A DNA stretch of 64,000 nt from Butyrivibrio sp. MC2021 (GTDB taxonomy: Bacteria > Bacillota > Clostridia > Lachnospirales > Lachnospiraceae), in NCBI RefSeq assembly GCF_000621605.1, contig NZ_JHXX01000007.1, positions 1 through 64,000 on the forward strand, written 5' to 3'. Below the pieces are notes generated by a model. The model saw only the letters and a program-made list of their open reading frames with translations. It ran no database searches and was not told the DNA's origin. Below, in pieces: positions 1 to 7,742 of the stretch (the first letter of the stretch is position 1; each line of letters opens with the position of its first letter). Both the position numbers and the translations under genes were made by a program.

Positions 1-201
1 GAAAGGGATTTTAATGAGAGTGACAGGATCCATGCTGGGTCTTCCCATGTCTGAAGAATACTTATTTTCAACAAGATCATATATGAATGACCAGTCGATG
101 GCTTTATCAATAAGCCTGAGCATGTGGTCCTGTGGAACCAGATCGTCCATGCTCACAAACTGCATCTGTTCGCGTTTTCTTTCGGTATTAGAAGTCATCA
201 T
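1..201 (-). CDS. IS1182-like transposase, N-terminal part (cut by window edge)
   Basis: Reading the minus strand from an ATG at 201 gives 67 in-frame codons running off the left edge without a stop. The segment has the N-terminal signature I associate with IS1182/DUF772-type transposases: an acidic 'SMDDLVPQDHMLRLIDKAID' stretch, then 'FIYDLVENKYSSDMGRPSMD' and 'PVTLIK'. This region precedes the DDE catalytic core in that family; the core itself lies outside the window. A G-rich stretch just upstream of the ATG could serve as ribosome site. Because only the head is visible, I cannot tell whether the transposase is intact. The family call is from recall and moderately strong. Confidence 0.75.
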   Translation of the reverse strand, partial: MMTSNTERKREQMQFVSMDDLVPQDHMLRLIDKAIDWSFIYDLVENKYSSDMGRPSMDPVTLIKIPF

Positions 202-377
202 AAAGGCAATCCCCATCCCCAACTTTGATACTTCTATTATACCAGAAAAAGCGCCTCAAGCCCAGATAAATACTGAGTTTCCGGCACTTTTATAAAGAAA
301 AATCCACGGCAGATGCCGTGGACTTTGTCTACAGTCTGAGGCTGGTTCAGTAAAGAACCAGCCTTTTATTATACACT
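202..377. mobile_element. Probable end region of the IS1182-like element, with two hairpins
   Basis: Between the transposase start and the cobalamin gene there is no reading frame. The stretch holds two perfect palindromes: CCACGGC-N4-GCCGTGG at 304-321, and AGGCTGGTTC-N6-GAACCAGCCT at 339-364. The block between them (about 322-338) resembles IS1182-type ends as I remember them, but the partner end is outside the window, so the terminal repeat cannot be confirmed. The exact border of the element is unknown. Confidence 0.35.
292..321 (-). terminator. Hairpin terminator downstream of the cobalamin fusion gene
   Basis: On the minus strand a 7-bp perfect GC-rich stem with a 4-nt loop is followed directly by ATTTTTCTTT. 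It lies about 55 bp after the stop of the gene at 378-1529. A second palindrome at 339-364 is followed by a T-run only on the plus strand, so it would terminate plus-strand reading instead. Confidence 0.65.
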
Positions 378-1529
378 CTAGTATTCTATTCCTCTTCTGG
401 CCTGAATTCCCTGGTCATAGGGGTGCTTTTCCTTGCGCATCTCCGTAATGTAGTCTGCTTTCTCGGTAAAAAGCTCCGGGGCATTTCGGCCGGTGAGAAC
501 CAGTTCCATATAGGCTGGCTTGGAATTCAACAGCCTCTCGATGCGGTCTGTATCGATGATGCCGTAGTTAACAGGATAGGTCACCTCATCAAGAACGAGC
601 AGGTCACAGTCTCCACCGTAAACATAGCTTTCTATCTCGTCCAGAAGAGCATTGTGAACCTCAGTAAAAGCGGCTATGGAATCCGGATCTCCCTTTTTGA
701 ACCATCCCAGTTCCTTATCGCTTCTTACCACCTTGATTCCGGGAATCTGCCTGAGGATGTTCAGCTCTGAGGTATCCCTGCCCTTCATAAACTGGGCAAA
801 AACAACTCTTTTGCCTGCTCCAGCAGCTCTTACAGATAGCCCAATGGCTGCAGTGGTCTTGCCCTTGCCTTCTCCGGTGTATAAATGGATCAGGCCGGGA
901 ACAGCTTCTGACTTACTGTCTGCCCTTTCATCGGAAGCCTCTACCTCTTTCTTCCTGCCGGTGCCGCCGATATACTCAGCCTTCCTCAGCTGACAACTCA
1001 CCGCACTGCAATAGGCGCACTTATCATGCTTTTCGATCTTCTCATCATACAATGGCACCGTAAAGAGCACGCTCTTTTTGGGTAAAAGAACGTATGCCTC
1101 ATTGTAGGTTACAACCTTCTGTCCAAGAAGAGCCATAAGCCTTGGAGTCTCTGAAAGAGGAAGCTCCTCCACTCCCGTAAAGACATAGCCTCCTGCATAT
1201 TTCCCCGTGAGCTCATGGAGCTTTTCATCAATCTTGTCATAGGCCAGGGACATTATCTCCAGGCCAAGGCAGTCCACCATATAGGCTCTGTTGATATCAC
1301 CCTTTTGGATAAAGCTGTCCTGAAGCTCATCAAAGGCAGTTCCAAGGGTCATGACAACCACAGCCCCGTCCCCCTCCAAAACATAGTGGAACTCCGCATG
1401 GACTCTGGGGGAGAGCTGTCTGTAAAGCCTTATTATTTCTTTTTTGTCTGTGTCATTAAAATGATATCGCCTGACGAATTCCTGCAGACAGGCCTCATCA
1501 AGCGATACGTTTAAAGGTATAAAATTCAT
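378..1529 (-). CDS. Fusion protein: B12-dependent methionine synthase activation-like domain + cob(I)alamin adenosyltransferase (CobO/BtuR)
   Basis: The C-terminal part (residues about 210-383) is a CobO/BtuR-type ATP:corrinoid adenosyltransferase. It has the P-loop GEGKGKTT (219-226), a 'LLVLDEVTYPVNYGIID' region and the family's closing 'HPYDQGIQARRGIEY'. That family transfers the 5'-deoxyadenosyl group of ATP to cob(I)alamin. The first 185 residues resemble the stand-alone MetH activation-domain proteins of clostridia and end in a Cys cluster (C171, C174, C179), as those proteins often do. A charged linker (about 186-209) joins the parts. CobO alone is usually about 170-200 residues, so the extra half is real. 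The ATG start overlaps the stop of the upstream DUF308 gene by 4 bp (ATGA), indicating translational coupling. The fusion could couple corrinoid reactivation with adenosylation; that is inference. Confidence 0.85.
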   Translation of the reverse strand: MNFIPLNVSLDEACLQEFVRRYHFNDTDKKEIIRLYRQLSPRVHAEFHYVLEGDGAVVVMTLGTAFDELQDSFIQKGDINRAYMVDCLGLEIMSLAYDKIDEKLHELTGKYAGGYVFTGVEELPLSETPRLMALLGQKVVTYNEAYVLLPKKSVLFTVPLYDEKIEKHDKCAYCSAVSCQLRKAEYIGGTGRKKEVEASDERADSKSEAVPGLIHLYTGEGKGKTTAAIGLSVRAAGAGKRVVFAQFMKGRDTSELNILRQIPGIKVVRSDKELGWFKKGDPDSIAAFTEVHNALLDEIESYVYGGDCDLLVLDEVTYPVNYGIIDTDRIERLLNSKPAYMELVLTGRNAPELFTEKADYITEMRKEKHPYDQGIQARRGIEY

Positions 1530-2185
1530 TCCTTATCTTCCGTTTCAACGATATCTGTAACTACTTCCCCATCAACACTCTCGGCGTCATCATCTGAATC
1601 TTCCACAACCACTGCCTCAGAAACCAGGGCCTCTTCATCCTTCTGCTTCTGAAGTGTTGCAATGATAACCATGATCCAGGTAAGAAGATTGGTAACACCG
1701 TCCACAATAAGAAAAGCACCGATAAGAGTAACTGTGATAACACTGGCATCTGCGGGCTTATAGAGAAGGAAGCCTCCCAGGAATACAGTTACAATGGCAA
1801 TGATAAAAGAAAGCCACCAGGTCTTGGCCTTTTTCTTGATAAGTGTAAAGGTCTGGCCCAGATTGCCAAGGCCACTTACTACGATAAATACACCGAAAAG
1901 CTTGGGAATAAAGTTAGTAAAGCCTCTGGAATTAAAGAAGATCCAAACGCCTACCGCCGCCAAAACAATACCTAAACCAAATTCCCCATAAACCACAAAA
2001 CCTTTATCCTTGCGGAAGAAATAGGCGATGATGAAAATCGCTCCCACAAGAATAAGCAGTGCTGCCAATGCCTTGGCCATGATATCAAGACTGGCTCCCG
2101 GCCACAGCACAAGAAGAAGGCCGATGCCTATCATGATAAGTGCCTGTGCCATATTGTGCAGTCTGAATTTTTTAGCTGTTTCCAT
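1526..2185 (-). CDS. DUF308 (HdeD-like) integral membrane protein
   Basis: About 219 residues with six hydrophobic segments arranged as repeated helix pairs (for example 'IMIGIGLLLVLWPGAS', 'GEFGLGIVLAAVGVWIFF', 'IIAIVTVFLGGFLLYKPA'). This is the pattern of DUF308/HdeD-family membrane proteins, whose function is not established in Gram-positives. The last 45 residues are strongly acidic and cytoplasmic-looking. I chose the ATG at 2185 because GGAGGG lies 8 nt upstream; a TTG at 2203 would be the only longer start and has no better ribosome site. It sits between ysxC (23 bp upstream) and the cobalamin fusion (4-bp overlap), so it is probably co-transcribed with both. No catalytic motif is visible. 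Confidence 0.75.
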   Translation of the reverse strand: METAKKFRLHNMAQALIMIGIGLLLVLWPGASLDIMAKALAALLILVGAIFIIAYFFRKDKGFVVYGEFGLGIVLAAVGVWIFFNSRGFTNFIPKLFGVFIVVSGLGNLGQTFTLIKKKAKTWWLSFIIAIVTVFLGGFLLYKPADASVITVTLIGAFLIVDGVTNLLTWIMVIIATLQKQKDEEALVSEAVVVEDSDDDAESVDGEVVTDIVETEDKE

Positions 2186-2208
2186 ACAAACATCCCTCCA
2201 CAAACTGT

Positions 2209-2817
2209 TTATTCTGCAGTCTCTCCTGCTGCCTCTGCCAAAAGCTCATCCATGAAATCATAGATTTCCTGTCTGCCCTCTTTGCTAAGAGCTGAGTAGG
2301 GGAAAATCCTGACATCATCCGGAAGTCCAAGCCCGCTCCTGAGCATATTCAGGTGCTTCTCATGCTGGGATTTCTTGATCTTGTCAGCCTTGGTGGCGAT
2401 GATCACAGGCTGGAAGCCCTGATGAACAACCCACTGATACATCTGAACATCATTGGCGGAGGGCTCATGTCTTATATCTATCAAAAGAAATACTCTCATG
2501 AGCTGCCTGGAGGTGTGAAGATAATTCTCGATCATCCTGCCCCACTGTTCCTTGGTCTTCTGGGAAACCCGGGCAAAGCCGTATCCCGGAAGGTCCACCA
2601 GATAAAACTCATCATTGATGTTGTAATAGTTGATGGTCTGGGTCTTACCCGGCTCCTGGGATGTCCTTGCGTAGTTCTTGCGGTTCATAAGGCCGTTGAT
2701 AAGAGAACTCTTGCCCACATTACTCTTTCCCGCAAAAGCAAACTCAGGATGCTCATTCTCAGGCAGTGTACTGGTTATTCCGCAGACCGTCTCCAAATTT
2801 ACATTCTTAATTACCAT
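2209..2817 (-). CDS. ysxC: Ribosome biogenesis GTP-binding protein YsxC/EngB
   Basis: A 202-residue TRAFAC GTPase with G1 'AGKSNVGKSS' (about 29-38), a G2 Thr in 'PGKTQTINYY', G3 'DLPGYGFA' and G4 'TKAD'. The length is typical of YsxC/EngB/YihA, which acts in late 50S subunit assembly in the cytoplasm. AAGGAGAAG precedes the ATG. A terminator separates it from clpX, so it probably starts its own transcription unit with the DUF308 and cobalamin genes. In Bacillus ysxC sits beside tig-clpX-lon; here the same neighbourhood is kept but no lon gene is present. Confidence 0.95.
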   Translation of the reverse strand: MVIKNVNLETVCGITSTLPENEHPEFAFAGKSNVGKSSLINGLMNRKNYARTSQEPGKTQTINYYNINDEFYLVDLPGYGFARVSQKTKEQWGRMIENYLHTSRQLMRVFLLIDIRHEPSANDVQMYQWVVHQGFQPVIIATKADKIKKSQHEKHLNMLRSGLGLPDDVRIFPYSALSKEGRQEIYDFMDELLAEAAGETAE

Positions 2818-2836
2818 AACTTCTCCTTGTTACCTT

Positions 2837-2872
2837 AAAAAACGCCGCCACAAAGGGCCTTTGTGGCAGCGT
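2837..2872 (-). terminator. Intrinsic terminator between clpX and ysxC
   Basis: On the minus strand a stem built on GCCACAAAGG/CTTTGTGGC, extended by CGCTG/CGGCG pairing, is followed by TTTTTT. It lies within the 68-bp gap after the clpX stop and would end the clpP-clpX transcript before ysxC. Confidence 0.85.
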
Positions 2873-2885
2873 CCTTATGTTAAAT

Positions 2886-4154
2886 TTATTTAGCCGGTTT
2901 AAGCCTCTTGGAATCCTTGTGAACGATAAGGGGCTGGCTTGTTCCGTCTACAGATGCATCAGTGATGACGCACTCTGTGATGGTGTCGTCTGAAGGGATC
3001 TCATACATAACATCCATCATGGACTTCTCCATGATAGAACGAAGACCTCTTGCTCCTGTCTCTCTCTCGTAAGCCATCTCAGCGATTCTCTGAACAGCCT
3101 CATCCTCAAAGGTAAGCTTGACATCATCGAAGTCAAAGAGCTTCTGATACTGCTTAACCAGAGCATTTCTGGGCTCTGTGAGGATCCTTACAAGAGCCTC
3201 CTTGGAAAGTCCCTCAAGAGTTACTGTGATAGGCACACGTCCTACAAACTCAGGGATAAGTCCAAACTTAACAAGGTCCTGAGGTGTAACCTCCTTGAGA
3301 ACCTCACCGATCTCACGCTCTGACTTATCAGCGATCTCAGCGTTGAAACCGATGGAATTGCGGTCAAGTCTTGCCTCTACGATCTTATCAAGTCCGTCGA
3401 AGGCACCGCCGCAGATAAAGAGAATATTGCTGGTATCGATCTGGATAAGCTCCTGATGGGGATGCTTTCTTCCGCCCTGAGGAGGAACTGATGCAACAGT
3501 GCCTTCCACGATCTTAAGAAGTGCCTGCTGAACACCCTCACCTGATACATCTCTTGTTATTGAAACATTCTCACTCTTCTTGGTGATCTTGTCGATCTCG
3601 TCGATATACACGATTCCGTACTGAGCTCTGTCAATATCGTAATCCGCATTCTGAATCAGCTTCAAAAGGATATTCTCAACGTCCTCACCTACATAGCCGG
3701 CCTCTGTAAGTGTTGTGGCATCGGCTATGGCAAAAGGTACATTGATGATCTTGGCCAGGGTCTGTGCCAGGTAAGTCTTACCTGAACCTGTGGGTCCGAT
3801 CATGATAATGTTACTCTTCTGCAGTTCTACGTCGTTCTTGTCATCTGTCTTGGGTGCAAGAACACGCTTGTAATGATTATAAACAGAAACAGCCAAAACC
3901 TTCTTGGCTTCCTCCTGTCCGATAACATACTCATCAAGGAAATTCCTGATCTCCACGGGCTTGAGCAGATTGATCTGCTGGTCCTTGCCGGATACGGGTT
4001 CATCCTCAAACTCTTCTTCAATGATATCGGCACAGATATCAACGCACTCGTCGCAGATATACACACCTGCGGGTCCTGCTATCAACTTTTTTACCTGATC
4101 CTGTGTCTTATTGCAAAAAGAGCACCTGATCTCTCCTGAATTCTTACCTGCCAT
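2886..4154 (-). CDS. clpX: ATP-dependent Clp protease ATP-binding subunit ClpX
   Basis: A 422-residue AAA+ unfoldase that feeds substrates to ClpP. The N-terminal zinc-binding domain has C11, C14, C34 and C37. The AAA+ module has Walker A GPTGSGKT, the pore loop GYVGEDVE, Walker B VYIDEID and the '[11 protein letters not shown]' region near the ClpP-contacting part. I chose the ATG at 4154 over the adjacent GTG at 4157, because AGGAGA at 4159-4164 is 4 nt from the ATG but only 1 nt from the GTG. It follows clpP by 18 bp and is clearly in the same transcript. Confidence 0.97.
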   Translation of the reverse strand: MAGKNSGEIRCSFCNKTQDQVKKLIAGPAGVYICDECVDICADIIEEEFEDEPVSGKDQQINLLKPVEIRNFLDEYVIGQEEAKKVLAVSVYNHYKRVLAPKTDDKNDVELQKSNIIMIGPTGSGKTYLAQTLAKIINVPFAIADATTLTEAGYVGEDVENILLKLIQNADYDIDRAQYGIVYIDEIDKITKKSENVSITRDVSGEGVQQALLKIVEGTVASVPPQGGRKHPHQELIQIDTSNILFICGGAFDGLDKIVEARLDRNSIGFNAEIADKSEREIGEVLKEVTPQDLVKFGLIPEFVGRVPITVTLEGLSKEALVRILTEPRNALVKQYQKLFDFDDVKLTFEDEAVQRIAEMAYERETGARGLRSIMEKSMMDVMYEIPSDDTITECVITDASVDGTSQPLIVHKDSKRLKPAK

Positions 4155-4172
4155 CACATCTCCTAATCTAAA

Positions 4173-4775
4173 TTACTTATTATCTTTTTCACTGGGACGA
4201 TTCTCGATGATGGAATCAATAAGACCATAATCAAGAGCTTCCTGAGCGCTCATCCAGTTGTCACGCTCTGTGTCGGCTGCGATCTGCTCATAAGGCTTAC
4301 CGGTGTTCTCAGCCAGCATTCTGTTGAGTTTCTCCTTGGTACGAAGGATGTGCTTAGCTGCGATCTCGATCTCTGTAGCCTGTCCCTGGGTTCCGCCAAG
4401 AGGCTGGTGGATCATAACCTCTGCATTTGGAAGAGCCATACGCTTGCCCTTGGCACCGCCTGCAAGAAGGAATGCACCCATGCTGGCAGCCATACCGATA
4501 CAGATTGTGCTTACATCACATTTGATGTAGTGCATTGTATCGTAAATAGCCATTCCGGAAGTGATCTCGCCTCCGGGGCTGTTGATGTACATATGAATAT
4601 CCTTGTTAGGATCCTCTGCCTCAAGGAAAAGCAACTGAGCAACTACAATACTTGCGGAAGTAGCATTAACTTCCTCTCCCAAAAATACAATTCTCTCTTT
4701 TAAAAGTCTGGAGTAGATGTCATAAGATCTTTCTCCACGGCTGGTCTGTTCAATGACATATGGAATTAAACTCAT
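4173..4775 (-). CDS. clpP: ATP-dependent Clp protease proteolytic subunit ClpP
   Basis: A serine peptidase of about 200 residues with the triad Ser98 (GMAASMGA), His123 (MIHQPLGG) and Asp172 (DTERDNW). The length and the 'YINSPGG' substrate-binding strand are canonical. It forms the tetradecameric chamber used with ClpX, encoded 18 bp downstream. The start at 4775 has AAGGAGT 7 nt upstream; a GTG at 4784 lies inside that ribosome site and is unlikely. Upstream is a long hairpin followed by a T-run rather than recognisable CtsR sites, so regulation may differ from Bacillus. Confidence 0.97.
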   Translation of the reverse strand: MSLIPYVIEQTSRGERSYDIYSRLLKERIVFLGEEVNATSASIVVAQLLFLEAEDPNKDIHMYINSPGGEITSGMAIYDTMHYIKCDVSTICIGMAASMGAFLLAGGAKGKRMALPNAEVMIHQPLGGTQGQATEIEIAAKHILRTKEKLNRMLAENTGKPYEQIAADTERDNWMSAQEALDYGLIDSIIENRPSEKDNK

Positions 4776-4789
4776 CTCTTTCACTCCTT

Positions 4790-4859
4790 AAACAAAAAAT
4801 AGTGCGGTGGTATATAGTCTTTACTTTCGAAAAACTATATACAACCACACTATATTATA
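4790..4859 (-). promoter_or_regulatory. clpP leader: promoter -10 plus attenuator-like hairpin
   Basis: On the minus strand TATAAT (4854-4859) directly precedes a hairpin with 19-nt arms (4834-4852 and 4800-4818, two mismatches, 15-nt loop), followed by ATTTTTTG and then the clpP ribosome site. The -35 at the right distance (TTTAAA, 4877-4882) is weak. A hairpin with a T-run between promoter and ribosome site looks like an intrinsic terminator in the leader. It could equally be the terminator of an older upstream transcript. Confidence 0.5.
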
Positions 4860-4921
4860 CGGCTAGTTGGGCTTTTTTTAAAGCCTTTTGAGGAATTTAT
4901 AGAAATTTCACTTTAACACCA

Positions 4922-5127
4922 TCAACTGGTTTTCTCAATATTCAATTGTATTTCCTCTGCTTTTGCCAACTGCCTATAGTGGTTGTTCGCCCTAAAAAGC
5001 CTCAACTTTGATCCGTCATGCTCCAATCCTTTTAGCTCGCCATATCTTTTACCCAGCATGTAAAAAATACTTTTGGCCTCTGTCTTTTTTCTGATCTCAA
5101 ACGACCTGGGACGTGGATCATTTTGTC
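4922..5127 (-). pseudogene. Possible gene remnant (C-terminal fragment, unrecognised)
   Basis: After an in-frame TGA, the minus strand reads a stretch of about 68 codons with plausible protein composition: 'FEIRKKTEAKSIFYMLGKRY', then 'GELKGLEHDGSKLRLF', ending in TGA at 4922-4924. It has no start codon with a ribosome site. Another minus-strand frame upstream (about 5346-5183) is open for about 50 codons and then stops. The pieces look like a decayed gene broken by stops and shifts. I cannot name the family; a transposase tail is one possibility. Confidence 0.3.
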
Positions 5128-5490
5128 AGTTAAAAAGGCAGCTCCTGTAGCAAACCCAAGGGCTATTCTTCCGTGACTTCCCTAAAAAGGTTGGGGCTTT
5201 CGGACGACAATTTTTGTCGCTTGCCGGGATGCTGGCCATCCCGGGATACGACTTATATTTTGCATCAGGGCGGCTATGGAACCGTCGCCTGTTGGTGCCT
5301 CCGGGCGGCTTTCATTCCAGTGAATGCTATCCGCCTCTAACATCATCAATCAAGTAATAACTGATGCTGCGGTCATGTTAAAACCGAATCTCTTGTTCGG
5401 ATATTAAAAGAATTCGGAGGTCAAAAATAAAAAATGGGGGTTCATTTTTGGTTTTATAAAATGTTTATTTTTATTTATTTTTATTTCTCC
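5128..5490. other. Gene-free stretch with dense secondary structure (candidate structured RNA or relic)
   Basis: No convincing gene is present. Inverted repeats are dense: CGACA/TGTCG (about 5203-5219), CCGGGATG/CATCCCGG (about 5224-5244), CATTC/GAATG (about 5313-5326) inside a GGCGG/CCGCC helix, and CCGAA/TTCGG (about 5384-5400). GCATCAG near 5262 can pair with CTGATGC near 5361, enclosing two inner hairpins as in a multibranch RNA. The last 90 bp are T/A-rich and lead into the sigI promoter. I could not match it to a riboswitch class. Confidence 0.35.
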
Positions 5491-5492
5491 GT

Positions 5493-5521
5493 ACCCCACT
5501 TTTAGATAAGTTATAATCGAA
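5493..5521 (+). promoter_or_regulatory. Putative SigI-type autoregulatory promoter of sigI-rsgI
   Basis: ACCCCAC at 5493-5499 and CGAA at 5518-5521, 18-19 nt apart, resemble the ACCCCC...CGAA promoters known for SigI in Bacillus subtilis. An A/T-tract lies directly upstream, as in known SigI promoters. A TATAAT overlaps at 5512-5517 but has no TTGACA-like partner at 17 nt. The SigI reading is therefore preferred, and it would make the operon self-inducing. Confidence 0.55.
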
Positions 5522-5550
5522 TTAATATAACATGACACAGGAGAATTTTA

Positions 5551-6291
5551 ATGAAAGAAGACGTATTTGGTTCGGAAGCCCTGGCTGTCCGCGAGGATTC
5601 CGAAAGGCTGAATGCTTTCATTAAAAACAACAGTAAATTTATTAAGCAGTGTGCTTATAAATCTGTTCATAAGTATGTGTCTGACAGCGATGATGAATAT
5701 GCTGTCGCTCTAAGTGCATTTCACGAAGCGGTCCGCTCCTTTGATGAGACGAAGGGGGCTTTCTCAAGCTTTGCCCAGATAGTCATAAAGAGAAGGCTCT
5801 TAGATCACATGGAGAAGGAATACCGGCACAGAGCAGAGATAAGTGTTGAGCCCTACATGATGGAAGGCGAACTCAATGAGGATGAAGACAATCCCCTCGC
5901 CTTTGAGCTCAAGGAGAAAACAGCGTCTCTTTCAGCAGAGAGCAATTACTCAGTCCAGAGCAGCGTAACTGTCAAGGACGAGATAGACGCCCTTTCCCAG
6001 ATTCTCGAGACCTACGGTTTTGGATTTTCAGATCTGGTGGAGTGTTCTCCCACAGCCCAGAAGACCAGAACGGCCTGCGCCCAGGCTATCAACACACTTA
6101 TCGGCGACCCTGAACTTATGAGCAGCTTTAGAAGAACCAAGACACTGCCGATGAAGGACCTGTCCTGCAAGACCAATATCTCAAGGAAGATTTTGGATCG
6201 TCACAGGCGATATATCATTGCTGCAGTCGAGATCATTTCCGGAGATTATCCACTTCTCACGGAATATATGAAGTTTGTTAAGGAAGTATGA
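5551..6291 (+). CDS. sigI: RNA polymerase sigma factor SigI
   Basis: A 246-residue alternative sigma factor. The N-terminal half has a sigma-70 region-2-like segment ('DDEYAVALSAFHEAVRSFDE', 'GAFSSFAQIVIKRRLLDH'). The C-terminal half carries the SigI-specific DNA-binding region ('LSCKTNISRKILDRHRRYI'). The size fits SigI rather than sporulation or ECF sigmas. CAGGAGA precedes the ATG. The membrane anti-sigma gene rsgI starts 10 bp after the stop, the usual pairing. In clostridia SigI factors control cellulosome or cell-wall genes in response to outside polysaccharides. A preceding SigI-like promoter suggests autoregulation. Confidence 0.9.
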   Translation: MKEDVFGSEALAVREDSERLNAFIKNNSKFIKQCAYKSVHKYVSDSDDEYAVALSAFHEAVRSFDETKGAFSSFAQIVIKRRLLDHMEKEYRHRAEISVEPYMMEGELNEDEDNPLAFELKEKTASLSAESNYSVQSSVTVKDEIDALSQILETYGFGFSDLVECSPTAQKTRTACAQAINTLIGDPELMSSFRRTKTLPMKDLSCKTNISRKILDRHRRYIIAAVEIISGDYPLLTEYMKFVKEV

Positions 6292-6301
6292 GGACTACAA
6301 C

Positions 6302-7684
6302 ATGAAAGCTGTTGTCATGGAAGGAAAAAAGAGAATATGCGTAGTCCTGTGTGAAGACGGAACCTTCCGAAAGATCAGAGGGAATTACAGTGTTGGAGAG
6401 ACCATTGAGGTAAAAGCATCAGACTTTATTACCGAAGAGTCCAACATGGCGATGCTAAAGAAGTCCCTTCCGATTCTTTCGGGTCTGGCAGCCGCAGCCG
6501 TCCTGGTAACCAGCGTTGGTTATTACGAGACAGCCGTTGCCTGTTCCTATGTTACACTGGATGCTACTCCCTCCATTGAATATACTTTGAACCGTTTGGA
6601 CAAGGTAATAAAGGTTGAGGCCCTGAACGAAGAGGCCCAGCCCATTATCGAAACCCTGACGCATCAGGGTGTAAAGTATAATTCCATCGGAGATGCCATT
6701 GATATGACGGTGGAAGTGCTCAGAGCCAATGATTATCTGAGCGAAGACAGTAACGAGATCATTATTGACGTGGTTTCAGAGAGTGACGGACGTCAGGAAA
6801 AGCTCTCCAAGCAGGTTGAAAAGAGCCTGGCAGGAAGCGATACCACACTTAATATTTCACTTCTCAAATCTGACAAAGAAGACAGAGCCTCAGCCAAGGG
6901 CTCAGGCATAAGCACAGGCCAGTTCAAGGCCATGAAGGAAGGCAAGATCAAGGAATCTACTCCCGCCGGCGGATCCGCTTCAAATTCCGGCACAGTCGCT
7001 TCTTCAGCAGCAAGTACAATTAAGAAGCAGCCTGTGACACCGCCGCCCGTTCCTTCAACCTCCGATGACAGCCAGACCAGTGATTCGGCATCCTCATCGG
7101 CTTATACACCACCTAGCCAGGCAAGCACACCTTCTGCCCCTGCTTCCAAGCCTCACAAGAAGAAAAAGAAGAAAGCTGCCTCTGAAGGCAACTCCGGCGA
7201 TACAGAAGTTGCAGCAGCTACAGAAGGAAGTAACGAATCAGCATCCTCAGGCTCCAGCTCTGAGGCAGGAAAAGAAAATTCCGGTGAAGCATCAACCACT
7301 CCCGGAGAGAATACAGAAGCTCCTACAGGCGGATCCACCAGTCCGGATCCTGCTCCCACTGAGCAGCCTACACCTACTGAGGATCCCACTCCTTCCGAAG
7401 ATCCCGGAACAGGAGGAAGTGAAGAAACACCTGAGCCTCCGGCTCCACCTGCTCCTCCCGCACCGCCTGTTGAACCCGAGCCGCCGGTAGTTCCGGATCC
7501 TACAGATGAGCCTACTCTTCCTGAGATCCCGGATGTTCCCGCTCCCGATCCTGCACCGGTTCCGGGCCAGGTTCTTCCTACACCGGTTCCCGATCAGCCC
7601 AGTGCCTTCGATGATACCGCAGATAGCGCAGCAGAATCTGTTTCCGTCCAGGAAAATGATTCTTACGAGAGTTCTTTCGAATAA
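6302..7684 (+). CDS. rsgI: Membrane anti-sigma factor RsgI with low-complexity extracellular tail
   Basis: About 460 residues. The cytoplasmic RsgI_N domain is residues 1-48 (begins MKAVVMEGKKRICVV) and binds SigI in this family. One transmembrane helix (about 54-75) follows. The conserved juxtamembrane domain (about 78-190) begins 'SYVTLDATPSIEYTLNR'. From about residue 200 to the end the protein is Ser/Pro/Thr/Glu-rich with a KKKKKK patch and Pro runs. No carbohydrate-binding module is attached, unlike many clostridial RsgI proteins. In characterised RsgI proteins an Asn-Pro peptide bond in this domain is self-cleaved; here the position reads Thr89-Pro90. The ATG at 6302 is preferred over an upstream TTG because GAGG precedes it. 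Confidence 0.9.
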   Translation: MKAVVMEGKKRICVVLCEDGTFRKIRGNYSVGETIEVKASDFITEESNMAMLKKSLPILSGLAAAAVLVTSVGYYETAVACSYVTLDATPSIEYTLNRLDKVIKVEALNEEAQPIIETLTHQGVKYNSIGDAIDMTVEVLRANDYLSEDSNEIIIDVVSESDGRQEKLSKQVEKSLAGSDTTLNISLLKSDKEDRASAKGSGISTGQFKAMKEGKIKESTPAGGSASNSGTVASSAASTIKKQPVTPPPVPSTSDDSQTSDSASSSAYTPPSQASTPSAPASKPHKKKKKKAASEGNSGDTEVAAATEGSNESASSGSSSEAGKENSGEASTTPGENTEAPTGGSTSPDPAPTEQPTPTEDPTPSEDPGTGGSEETPEPPAPPAPPAPPVEPEPPVVPDPTDEPTLPEIPDVPAPDPAPVPGQVLPTPVPDQPSAFDDTADSAAESVSVQENDSYESSFE

Positions 7685-7698
7685 CAACAAATAAAATA

Positions 7699-7730
7699 AG
7701 GCTGAGCACCTAAGTGCTCAGCCTTTTCTT
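7699..7730. terminator. Bidirectional terminator between rsgI and tig
   Basis: AAGGCTGAGCAC and GTGCTCAGCCTT form a perfect stem with a short loop, flanked by a T-run on the plus strand and A-rich DNA on the other side. It lies between two convergent genes and can end both transcripts. Confidence 0.9.
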
Positions 7731-7742
7731 TTATGTCAGAAA

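Noticed and set aside
14..295. Plus-strand reading frame at the left edge
   Set aside because: It is antisense to the transposase-like frame, which has recognisable family sequence.
2203..2203. TTG as start of the DUF308 gene
   Set aside because: The ATG at 2185 has a well-placed GGAGGG; the TTG overlaps that site.
5128..5490. c-di-GMP, cobalamin or T-box leader before sigI
   Set aside because: The conserved core sequences of these classes could not be found; only generic hairpins are visible.
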